Below are positions 7,707-15,675 of a stretch of DNA of 64,000 nucleotides, one piece after another. How positions within the stretch are numbered: the stretch's first letter is position 1; every line of letters begins with the position of its first letter. This DNA is from Alkalibacillus filiformis (GTDB lineage Bacteria > Bacillota > Bacilli > Bacillales > Alkalibacillaceae). Location: the NCBI RefSeq assembly GCF_030814115.1, contig NZ_JAUSUP010000007.1:18149-82148 (forward strand). The letters run 5' to 3'. The translations under genes and the position numbers were made by a program. The notes beneath the pieces were generated by a model. The model worked only from the letters and a program-made list of their open reading frames with translations, was not told where the DNA came from and searched no databases.

Positions 7707-9947
7707 TTAAAGTGATTTTGCAACAGGTGAATCTACTGTTAACTGCACTCGCTCATCGTAATGGCCAATTGTCACGCCTTCACCTTCAACTAACGTGTAA
7801 ACCACTTGTCCATCTTTTAGCTCAACATTAATTAAACGGCCACGGAAGCGTAAACTAAAGGAAAAATCATCCCAAGCAGCTACTTGTCTTGGCGCAAAAG
7901 TTAATCCTTCTTCTTTTACACGAAGTCCGGCAAAACCGTAAACCATCGCTAACCACGTGCCGCCCATATTCGCCATATGCAAGCCGTCTTTCGTGTTTTT
8001 GTGTAAATTATCAATATCTAAACGTGCGGTTTCGTTGAAATAATGATACGCTTTTTCATCGTGTCCAAGTTTTGACGCCATAATGCTAAACACACAGTAA
8101 GATAAAGACGAATCGTGTGTTGTCACACGCTCATAATAGTCATACGATTTGCGGATCGTCTCTTCATCAGCCACATCTTCTACTAAAAAGTGAGCGAGCA
8201 CGGTATCGGCTTGCTTACACACTTGATAACGGTACAACGTTAGCGGGTGGTAATTTAATAGTAGCGGGTATTCTTCTTCAGACGTATTGTCTAAGTCCCA
8301 CACTTCTTTGTTTAAAAATGTATCATCTTGCTCGTTAATGCCAAGCTCCTCATTGTAAGGCAAGAACATGTTCTCTGCCGCTTCATTCCAAAACGCCGCT
8401 TCCTCATCAGTCACACCTAGCTTCTCTACTAGACCGCCACCTTGAACGTCTTGATAAATTTTATAAGCCCACTCCATGTTATACTTCGCCATTGCGTTCG
8501 TGTAATAGTTATTATTAACAATACACGTATACTCATCAGGGCCTGTAACGTTATTAATTAAAAACTTCCCATCTTTCATAAAGCCTGTGTCAGCCCATAG
8601 TCTCGCTGTTTCAATAAGCACTTCTGCTAAATAATCTTCTTTGAACTGCTCATCTTTCGTCACTAAGTAGTACTGAATAAAGCTGTACGCAATGTCAGCA
8701 CTAATGTGATATTGCGCTGTACCTGCTGGGAAAAACGCTGAGCTTTCAGGACCTGTAATCGTACGCCACGGGAACAATGCACCTTGCTTATGTCCCATTT
8801 CTTTCGCACGCGCTCTTGCTGCATCTAGCGTTGAGTAACGATGTAACAGTAAGCCTTTTGCAATCTCAGGATTTGTCATTAAGAAAACTGGGAAAATATA
8901 AATTTCCGTATCCCAGAAATAATGACCCTCATAACCTTCGCCTGAAAGACCTTTTGCTGAAATGTTACTCACTGAATCTTTTCCAACTGACTGCAGAAGG
9001 TGATACAAGTTAAAACGAATTCCTTCTTGTAAACTGTCATCACCTGACACCGCCACGTCAGACACACGCCAAAACTCGTCTAAATAACCTTTTTGTTCAG
9101 ATAAGATTGTATCAAAATCAGCGATCCCTTTTTGAATGTCGATTCCTTTTTGTAAAAGATCATCACCGTGACGAAGCGTATCTGTATAAACGTTATACTT
9201 AATTAAAGACGCCCCATCACCACTGAATGTAAACGTCTCTGTTACGTCATAATCGCCACACTCAACGTCGTGCGCACCTTCATGCTCATGACGCGTCACG
9301 CAAGCTACTTCTAAATTCGAACGCTCAGTACGTGCTTTTATTTGCGTTAAACCTGATTCATTCACCGCCTGATCTGCGTATATAAGTTTCGCATGACCAG
9401 AAGCCAAACGCGGATCACCTTTTTCAACGTAGTTCGTCACATCGCCATTTACTTTTGATACGAGCTTAATTTCTTTTATGTCAGAAACCGGCTCAACATC
9501 TACTTTAATCGCGAACAATTCTTTCGTCACAAATGAAACGACACGCGTGAACGTTAATTTTGCTTCTTTTCCATTCGGCGAACGCCAATGAATGTGGCGG
9601 ACAGAATAACCTTGATCCATGTGAAGCGTACGGTCGAAGCTCACGACCTCCCCTTCAAATAAGCTAAAACGCTCGCCATCGATTAACACATCAATTTGTT
9701 GCGCATCGATCACGTTTGCTAACTTTTGTTGAAAGTCAGGAAAACCAAATAACTTCTCCCCGTACTGAATATCTGTCTCTTCATGAAACGCATTAATGTA
9801 CGTTCCGTGAATCGATTTAAAATCGTCACGATAGCCTTCTTCAAAATTTCCTCTTACCCCTAAGTAACCATTACCGAGGAACATAAGACTTTCGTTAACT
9901 AAAAGCTGCTGTTCATCTAAAGCTGTATTTGATAACTGCCAAGTCAA
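7707..9947 (-). CDS. GH65 alpha-glucoside phosphorylase (first paralogue)
   Basis: The frame is open from 9995. The likely start is TTG at 9947, with GGGAG eight bases upstream, giving 746 residues as usual for GH65. The N-terminal super-sandwich domain begins with ESLMFLGNGYLGVRGNFEEG. The (alpha/alpha)6 barrel has GLSGEGYEGHYFWDTEIYIFP and the catalytic acid Glu in NNVTGPDEYTCIVNNNYYTN. The C-terminal part has HDSSLSYCVFSIMASKLG and DGLHMANMGGTWLAMVYGFAG. GH65 enzymes invert alpha-glucosides with phosphate to beta-glucose 1-phosphate, which the adjacent beta-phosphoglucomutase takes. The acceptor (glucose in trehalose, kojibiose, nigerose or maltose, or glycerol) cannot be read from sequence. 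The context after the catalytic Glu is clearly different from its paralogue at 15.7 kb. Confidence 0.9.
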   Translation of the reverse strand: MTWQLSNTALDEQQLLVNESLMFLGNGYLGVRGNFEEGYRDDFKSIHGTYINAFHEETDIQYGEKLFGFPDFQQKLANVIDAQQIDVLIDGERFSLFEGEVVSFDRTLHMDQGYSVRHIHWRSPNGKEAKLTFTRVVSFVTKELFAIKVDVEPVSDIKEIKLVSKVNGDVTNYVEKGDPRLASGHAKLIYADQAVNESGLTQIKARTERSNLEVACVTRHEHEGAHDVECGDYDVTETFTFSGDGASLIKYNVYTDTLRHGDDLLQKGIDIQKGIADFDTILSEQKGYLDEFWRVSDVAVSGDDSLQEGIRFNLYHLLQSVGKDSVSNISAKGLSGEGYEGHYFWDTEIYIFPVFLMTNPEIAKGLLLHRYSTLDAARARAKEMGHKQGALFPWRTITGPESSAFFPAGTAQYHISADIAYSFIQYYLVTKDEQFKEDYLAEVLIETARLWADTGFMKDGKFLINNVTGPDEYTCIVNNNYYTNAMAKYNMEWAYKIYQDVQGGGLVEKLGVTDEEAAFWNEAAENMFLPYNEELGINEQDDTFLNKEVWDLDNTSEEEYPLLLNYHPLTLYRYQVCKQADTVLAHFLVEDVADEETIRKSYDYYERVTTHDSSLSYCVFSIMASKLGHDEKAYHYFNETARLDIDNLHKNTKDGLHMANMGGTWLAMVYGFAGLRVKEEGLTFAPRQVAAWDDFSFSLRFRGRLINVELKDGQVVYTLVEGEGVTIGHYDERVQLTVDSPVAKSL

Positions 9948-10014
9948 AATCGACACTCCCACTCTATAAAAATTCCGTGACATCTTTTGAAGCAAATTGG
10001 TAAATTATGTTTTA

Positions 10015-10130
10015 TCAGCGATTTTTCATATATTCCAGCGAAAATTAAATTTTTCCGGCGAAATCTTAAATAATTCGGCGAAAATCTCTATATTCCGGCG
10101 AAACCACCTCATATTCCGGCGAACGCCTGA
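10015..10130 (-). repeat. 20-bp periodic intergenic array 3 (CGCCGG type, reversed)
   Basis: Read on the minus strand it starts GGCGTTCGCCGG. Six CGCC/CGCT units follow at 21, 20, 20, 20 and 20 bp, including the shared unit CGCCGGAAAAATTTAATTTT, and it ends CGCTGATAAAAC. It lies inside the operon between the beta-phosphoglucomutase and first GH65 genes, in the sense direction. Confidence 0.85.
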
Positions 10131-10820
10131 TTACTCCGCCTTCGCACTCACACCGAAGCTCTGATATGCTTGAATAATCTCATCAAAATCAAGTTCAGTC
10201 GTATCATCGACGCGGTAATCAGCGTGCGATAACGCCTCAGCTGTTCCGACACCGACCGAAAACATTCCAGCGCTGTTAACGGCTGTTACGCCAGATGGTG
10301 CATCTTCAATGCCGATGCACTCGACATAATCGACACCAAAATAATCTGCTGCATTCGTAAACGTCTCAGGGTCAGGTTTACCTTTCGACACTTGTGCGGC
10401 ATCGACAATATAGTCAAATTGATCAATGAGCTTAAGTTCCTTTAAGACGTGCGTTGCATTTTTACTCGCTGAACCTAAACCTACTTTAATCCCTTGCTGA
10501 CGAATCGTTGCTAATAGATCTGTAATGCCTGGTAAAATATCGTCTTCACTTATCGTGCCTAATAAGTCGACATAGTGATCATTTTTTTCAGTTGCTAATG
10601 CTTCTTTACGCTCAAGTGATAAGTCACTCTGATTAGAATCAAGCGCTAAAATTTTCTCTAACGACTCCATACGCCCAACACCTTTTAACTCTTCATTAAA
10701 CTCGCGGTCAATCGTAATTCCTAAAGAATCGGCTAACCTTTTCCACGCTTGATAATGTAATTCAGCCGTATCGGTAATAACACCATCTAAATCAAAAATA
10801 AATGCTTTTGGCATGATCAT
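10131..10820 (-). CDS. pgmB: Beta-phosphoglucomutase
   Basis: The 229-residue HAD-superfamily protein converts beta-glucose 1-phosphate, the product of GH65 phosphorylases, to glucose 6-phosphate. The aspartate nucleophile and general acid are in FIFDLDGVITDTAELHYQAW (DxD motif). The cap domain has RMESLEKILAL, the known substrate-binding loop region of PgmB. GLGSASKNA gives motif II (Ser), VSKGKPDPETF the motif III Lys, and GIEDAPSGVTAVNSAGM motif IV. It sits between the LacI regulator and the first GH65 gene, the usual arrangement for disaccharide phosphorylase operons. Start ATG 10820 has AAGGAA upstream. Confidence 0.95.
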   Translation of the reverse strand: MIMPKAFIFDLDGVITDTAELHYQAWKRLADSLGITIDREFNEELKGVGRMESLEKILALDSNQSDLSLERKEALATEKNDHYVDLLGTISEDDILPGITDLLATIRQQGIKVGLGSASKNATHVLKELKLIDQFDYIVDAAQVSKGKPDPETFTNAADYFGVDYVECIGIEDAPSGVTAVNSAGMFSVGVGTAEALSHADYRVDDTTELDFDEIIQAYQSFGVSAKAE

Positions 10821-10835
10821 GATTCATGTTCCTTT

Positions 10836-11861
10836 CTACTGCTGTTTCGTTATATCTTTAACACTCTCACGTTCTAACAATTTATAATTTAAGTAAATCT
10901 CCGTTTCATCAGCCTCACCATCAACAATACGATTCAACAACTGTGCTGCTTGACGTCCCATTTCAAAGAAGTCTTGCGCTACTGTCGTTATGCCAGGCGA
11001 AGTCATGCCTGCAATCATCGAATCGTCAAAGCCGACGACCGACAAATCTTCAGGCACAGATAAGCCTAGATCTTGCGCTGCACGCATGACACCATAAGCC
11101 ATAAGATCACTAAAACAAACGAACGCGGTTGGACGATGAGTTTCTAAAAACGTTTTCGCTTTCTCATACGCCTCACCATCATCGAAATCCGCATAAAAAA
11201 CCGGCCTGTCTTCAAACGTTAACCCACTTTCAAGCAATGCCTCTTCTACACCACTTAATCGCTCTTCATTGACGTAGGCTTCCTTCGTCCCTGCCATAAT
11301 TGCGATATCTTCATGACCTTTTTCAATTAAATAGTTCGTGAGCGCCTTAGTTGCTTCTCTGTTTTGAATCGTCACACTGCCTACACAAGGTTGAGGTTCA
11401 TCCATTAAGACATCGATTAACACACACGGCACTTCGGTATCGACCATTTCTTTAAAAAATGGATCATCTAACCGAATCCCTTGCAAAATCGCTCCACCAA
11501 TATTGCGCTCACGACAAAATTGAACATAACTTTGCTCTTCCTGTTTAAACGAATCGGTAAAATAAATTGAAAAATCTAAGTTAAGCTGCTGACTGCCGAA
11601 GTAGATCCCTTTAAATAACTCAAATGAATTGTTATCCTTCTGATCGTTTTCTTCAAAACCAGAGGAGATTAAGCTAATGGCTGAATTTTTCTTAGATGAA
11701 AGCATACGAGCAACACGATTTGGTGAATACTCCAACTCATTTGCTGTTTCTAACACACGCAGTCTCGTCTTCTCCCCAACATCTGGGTAGTTGTTTAGTG
11801 CTTTAGAAACAACTCCGACTGATACACCGGCTTTTTTTGCTACATCTTTAATCGACACCAT
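10836..11861 (-). CDS. LacI family transcriptional regulator
   Basis: The 341-residue protein has an N-terminal helix-turn-helix MVSIKDVAKKAGVSVGVVSK followed by the hinge ARMLSSKKN. The periplasmic-binding-protein-like effector domain has ENDQKDNNSFELFKGIYFG, VVGFDDSMIAGM and PGITTVAQDFFEMGRQAAQL. The start chosen is ATG 11861, because AGAGGAAGTG lies at good spacing; an upstream GTG at 11870 would overlap this site. It is encoded inside the operon it presumably controls, and the near-perfect palindrome upstream of the first gene (18104-18123) is the likely operator. The effector is probably the imported glucoside or a product of it. Confidence 0.93.
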   Translation of the reverse strand: MVSIKDVAKKAGVSVGVVSKALNNYPDVGEKTRLRVLETANELEYSPNRVARMLSSKKNSAISLISSGFEENDQKDNNSFELFKGIYFGSQQLNLDFSIYFTDSFKQEEQSYVQFCRERNIGGAILQGIRLDDPFFKEMVDTEVPCVLIDVLMDEPQPCVGSVTIQNREATKALTNYLIEKGHEDIAIMAGTKEAYVNEERLSGVEEALLESGLTFEDRPVFYADFDDGEAYEKAKTFLETHRPTAFVCFSDLMAYGVMRAAQDLGLSVPEDLSVVGFDDSMIAGMTSPGITTVAQDFFEMGRQAAQLLNRIVDGEADETEIYLNYKLLERESVKDITKQQ

Positions 11862-11866
11862 TAACT

Positions 11867-12559
11867 TCACTTCCTCTTTTCAGCTTTGTTTTTGACACTC
11901 TCAGTCCAATGATTAAACATTAATAACGCTAAATAAGCGATTCCGACGCCAGAGAAAAACGGTAACAATGCTGTAAATTGAAATAGCGCAATATACGATA
12001 ACGCGCCTGTCACAAACAAAATAAACACCGTTAATACTGGGCTACCTACTGTTGTTAAGGCCGCATACTTCATTAAATCTTTCATCGTCATGTCCATATG
12101 AGCTTCCATACAGAAGAAGATCATTTGAAAAGCGAACAATAGCACACCTATGACGATCATGACGACAGCTATAAACTGTGAAACATCGATTAAAATATAA
12201 AAGTCTACAAACCATATCATCCATATAACAGTGAACAACACATTCGTCTTCAGAAAACTTTTGTAATGTCGAAATAACGTTCTGAAATAGTGTGTTTGTT
12301 TATTTTTCTCATCTTGTTCCAACATCCAGTGCCGAAGCGACATAAACATCGCCCTTGTCGTTGGGAAATAGACAAACGTGAAGACGACTATGAACAGGAC
12401 GTAGTGAATCATCGCAAACTTATGGTCACTGACATACCAAGAATAGATCGCAAACCACGTCGGAATGTTAAGGAAAAACCAACTGACATTCGTTAGTGCC
12501 AACCTAGCAACCCAACGTGATAACATGACAATCCATCCTGATAAACTAAACCCGTTCAT
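11867..12559 (-). CDS. DUF624 (YesL-like) membrane protein
   Basis: The 230-residue protein has about five hydrophobic segments. The N-terminus LTNVSWFFLNIPTWFAIYSW and the arrangement FMSLRHWMLEQDEKNKQTHYFRTLFRHYKSFLKTN are typical of DUF624. Such proteins are nearly always encoded beside CUT1-type sugar ABC transporters in Firmicutes. The role is not established; an accessory function of the transporter is likely. It overlaps or abuts the LacI gene and follows the second permease gene by 20 bp. Confidence 0.85.
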   Translation of the reverse strand: MNGFSLSGWIVMLSRWVARLALTNVSWFFLNIPTWFAIYSWYVSDHKFAMIHYVLFIVVFTFVYFPTTRAMFMSLRHWMLEQDEKNKQTHYFRTLFRHYKSFLKTNVLFTVIWMIWFVDFYILIDVSQFIAVVMIVIGVLLFAFQMIFFCMEAHMDMTMKDLMKYAALTTVGSPVLTVFILFVTGALSYIALFQFTALLPFFSGVGIAYLALLMFNHWTESVKNKAEKRK

Positions 12560-12578
12560 AGTCTCACCTCACACCATA

Positions 12579-13418
12579 TTACTTCACCGCTCCTTCACCA
12601 ATTCCTCTAATAATGTGTTTCTGTGCGAACACATAGAAGATCACGACCGGAATAATCGTTAACACAAGACCTGCCATCGCTTGGTTCCACTGTATCGTAA
12701 ACTCTCCGAAGAAGTAGAACGTCGCAAGCGGAATCGTACGCAAGCTTTGATCCGTTAACACTAATGAAGGCAGTAAATAGTCATTCCAAATTTGAATAAC
12801 ATTTAAAATAATAACTGTTACCGTAATCGGTTTTAATATAGGGAATATAATTTTCCAAAACACGGTAAACTTATTCGCTCCATCAATTTCAGCTGACTCT
12901 TCTAATGACACTGGAATTGATTTAATAAATCCATGATATAAGAATACAGCTAAACTCGCGTTAAATCCAACGTGCATGAAAATTAAACCACTACGCGTAT
13001 TTAACATCGGTAATCCCGTTGTCGACATGATTTGATCCATAAACTGAATTAACGGCATCATAATCGTTTGGAACGGGATTAACATCGTCGCAATAAACGT
13101 CATGAAAATAATACGGCTTAACGTATTATCTTTACGCACAAGCATCCACGCAGTCATCGAGGATAAAATGACGATGATGACAACCGATATAATCGTAATG
13201 ACTAATGAGTTGAAAAACGCCAACCCAAAGTTCATCCGATCCATTGCACGAATATAATGTTCAAACGTTAACGTTTCCGGCAATGCTAATACATTTTCAT
13301 ACAGCTCAGAACGGCTCTTAAACGAGTTAACGAGCATAATATAAACCGGAGATAAAAACACTAAAGCTCCTACGACTAACAATATTTCTTTTAAATACTT
13401 CTTAAAGAGACGCATCAC
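12579..13418 (-). CDS. Sugar ABC transporter permease, MalG type
   Basis: This is a 279-residue inner-membrane protein with six predicted membrane segments. The EAA loop that contacts the ATPase is LEESAEIDGANKFTVFWKII. The N-terminal segment LLVVGALVFLSPVYIMLVNS and the C-terminal FYVFAQKHIIRGIGEGAVK are typical of CUT1 MalG/LacG permeases. Its start overlaps the end of the partner permease by four bases. No ATPase is encoded in the operon, so it should rely on an MsmX-type shared ATPase. Confidence 0.95.
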   Translation of the reverse strand: MMRLFKKYLKEILLVVGALVFLSPVYIMLVNSFKSRSELYENVLALPETLTFEHYIRAMDRMNFGLAFFNSLVITIISVVIIVILSSMTAWMLVRKDNTLSRIIFMTFIATMLIPFQTIMMPLIQFMDQIMSTTGLPMLNTRSGLIFMHVGFNASLAVFLYHGFIKSIPVSLEESAEIDGANKFTVFWKIIFPILKPITVTVIILNVIQIWNDYLLPSLVLTDQSLRTIPLATFYFFGEFTIQWNQAMAGLVLTIIPVVIFYVFAQKHIIRGIGEGAVK

Positions 13419-14290
13419 ATTTCAACCTCTCTCTTCTTCGTCATATAAACTTGGACTAATGTAATGGCTGCAATGACGATAAAGAAGATAATCGCCTTAG
13501 CCTGTCCGTAACCATAGTTGTTATAGCCAAAGATCTCATTATAAATGTGCATCGCTAATAGCTCAGTCGAATTAGCTGGACCTCCTGATGTTAAAGACAG
13601 GTTGACGTCATAGATCTTGAAACTAAACGATAACGTTAAGAATAAGCTAATCGTTAAAGCTGGCATTAATAATGGCATGACGATATTTTTCAGACGTTGC
13701 CAGTAGTTCGCACCGTCTATTTCAGCTGCTTCCATTACCTCACCTGGAATACTTTGAATACCAGCAATGTAAATAATCATCATGTAACCAGCCATTTGCC
13801 ATGAGAACACGATAACAAGTGCATACATTGCTAAATCACGGTCCGTTAACCAGTTACGAAACACCTCTTCATTACCTGTTAAATCTCCAATAATTCTAAA
13901 CCCATCAGAGAAAATGAACTGCCAAATATAACCTAAAATTAATCCACCAATTAAGTTCGGCATGAAGAACATCGTACGTGCAAAGTTCGCAGACTTAAAC
14001 GCTGACGTAACTAGTAAGGCAAAACCTAAACCTAATACGTTAACTAATACTAAACTTAAAATCGTAAACTCTAACGTTAGCCAAGCCGAGTTCACAAAGC
14101 GCCCATCGTCTATTAACTCAATATAGTTATCTAATCCAACATACACCATTGGATTAGCTGAAAAACCGTCCCATTCAAAAAATGAGTAAAAAATTCCGAT
14201 AACAAACGGAATTAACACGACCGTCGCAAAAATGATAAACAACGGTAAAACAAACACTAAATACCATAACTTATTGCGATGTTTACTCAA
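13415..14290 (-). CDS. Sugar ABC transporter permease, MalF type
   Basis: The 291-residue CUT1 permease has six membrane segments, starting with LVFVLPLFIIFATVVLIPFV. The EAA motif is VMEAAEIDGANYWQRLKNIV. It pairs with the downstream MalG-type permease and the upstream lipoprotein binding protein. A hairpin in the gap between the binding-protein gene and this gene probably lowers permease expression relative to the binding protein. Confidence 0.95.
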   Translation of the reverse strand: MSKHRNKLWYLVFVLPLFIIFATVVLIPFVIGIFYSFFEWDGFSANPMVYVGLDNYIELIDDGRFVNSAWLTLEFTILSLVLVNVLGLGFALLVTSAFKSANFARTMFFMPNLIGGLILGYIWQFIFSDGFRIIGDLTGNEEVFRNWLTDRDLAMYALVIVFSWQMAGYMMIIYIAGIQSIPGEVMEAAEIDGANYWQRLKNIVMPLLMPALTISLFLTLSFSFKIYDVNLSLTSGGPANSTELLAMHIYNEIFGYNNYGYGQAKAIIFFIVIAAITLVQVYMTKKREVEM

Positions 14291-14344
14291 CTTTCATCCC
14301 TCTTTTCTAACCTGAACCATGTCACAACCTGTTGTTAAGAAAGG

Positions 14345-14391
14345 AAAAAATAACAGGGAACACCTCATTGGGTGACCCTGTTATTTTTTTG
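14345..14391 (-). terminator. Attenuating hairpin between binding protein and permeases
   Basis: AATAACAGGG and CCCTGTTATT, with inner CACC/GGTG pairing, form a long stem with T runs on both sides. It lies 14 bases beyond the binding-protein stop, inside the operon. Partial termination here would give more binding protein than permease, a common arrangement in sugar importers. Confidence 0.75.
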
Positions 14392-14404
14392 TCAAAAGAT
14401 CTTA

Positions 14405-15649
14405 TTACCTCGTTGCACCTTCCCAAACTTCATCTAAACGCTCGATAAATTCTTCACCTGTCATGCTGTCATCTAAAAAAAACTCTTCTGTAGCTGGTGC
14501 TAAATCGTTCGGTACGATGTCAGCTGGGTAGTAGTTGTGTGCCCAAGGAATTGTGTCACCACTGTTAGAAGCATCTAGTACTTCTTGTGCTAGTGGGTCT
14601 AAACCATCTGCATCAATGTGTGTAAATCCAGGCACGTGATTAAATTCATCAACCATATACTCTTGACCGACATCACTATTGTGTAACCACTCTAAGAAAT
14701 CTTTTGCTGCATCAATTTCAGCTTGCTCTTTATTAGCGTTAACGCCCCAGTTACCACCAACGCCAACGATTTGCTTATCATTACCGTCTAATGGGAATGG
14801 CATTAAACCTACTTCAAAATCTAAGTCATAATCATTTAACATTGAAACAACCCAGTTACCTTGGTGAATCATCGCTGTTTCACCATTTACGAAGTCACCA
14901 ACTTGACGGTCATAGTTCACATCAAGTGGATTAACAGTGTGTTCACGAATCGCTTCCATAAACTGACCGAACTCTTGGAATTCAGGCGTTTCAGACATTG
15001 CCACTTCGCCGTCATTTAACTGATCAATGAAACCCATGTAATCGTCTTGTAGCGAGAACGGATAGTTACTAATGTGTCCAATTAAGAAGTAAGCTTCTTG
15101 TGAAAGCGTCAGACCGTTAATACCTTCTTCTTCAAAGTCTTGTAACGCTTGAACGAATGACTCGTAATCTGTAATATCTTCAGGGTCAACTAAGTCTTTG
15201 TTATAAACTAAACCGAAACCTTCAATACCATATGGTAGACCAACTAAACGGTCTTCGTACTCTAATCCCATTTCAGGTGCAACGTCATCAGCTAATGACA
15301 TGTCGCTTAAATCATATAAATATGAATCTAGCTGATCGGCTACTTGAATGTTTTGTACTGTCATAATTGAAGGACCTTGGTTACTGTTTAGGCGAACTTG
15401 TAGTTGTGATAAATAGTCATCACCTGTCGTCCCCCAAACATCAACCTCAATACCTGTTTCCTCTTCATACATTTCCGCTAACTCTTCTAGTGGCTCAGAG
15501 ATTTCTACTTTACTTTGGAAAACTGAGATTTGTTCAACCTCACCGTCTTCATTCACACCACTTTCAGCATCGTCACCATTGCCACCACACGCTGCTAACA
15601 CTAGCATTGCTGCAACAAAAAGTGTAAAAAATAACTTATTAAATTTCAT
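14405..15649 (-). CDS. Sugar ABC transporter substrate-binding lipoprotein
   Basis: The 414-residue protein has a lipoprotein signal peptide ending in lipobox LAAC, with Cys at residue 21, followed by an acidic linker (GGNGDDAESG). The remainder is a solute-binding protein family 1 (MalE-like) fold: YEEETGIEVDVWGTTGDDYL, GLPYGIEGFGLVYNKDLV, GVGGNWGVNANKEQAEIDAA and the C-terminal FLDDSMTGEEFIERLDEVW. It is strongly acidic, which fits a halophile. It captures the substrate outside the membrane for the two permeases. The ligand is not deducible, but the enzymes of the operon suggest an alpha-linked, possibly sulfated, disaccharide or glucosyl-polyol. Confidence 0.95.
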   Translation of the reverse strand: MKFNKLFFTLFVAAMLVLAACGGNGDDAESGVNEDGEVEQISVFQSKVEISEPLEELAEMYEEETGIEVDVWGTTGDDYLSQLQVRLNSNQGPSIMTVQNIQVADQLDSYLYDLSDMSLADDVAPEMGLEYEDRLVGLPYGIEGFGLVYNKDLVDPEDITDYESFVQALQDFEEEGINGLTLSQEAYFLIGHISNYPFSLQDDYMGFIDQLNDGEVAMSETPEFQEFGQFMEAIREHTVNPLDVNYDRQVGDFVNGETAMIHQGNWVVSMLNDYDLDFEVGLMPFPLDGNDKQIVGVGGNWGVNANKEQAEIDAAKDFLEWLHNSDVGQEYMVDEFNHVPGFTHIDADGLDPLAQEVLDASNSGDTIPWAHNYYPADIVPNDLAPATEEFFLDDSMTGEEFIERLDEVWEGATR

Positions 15650-15675
15650 AAAATTTTCCTCCCCTATAAAACTGA

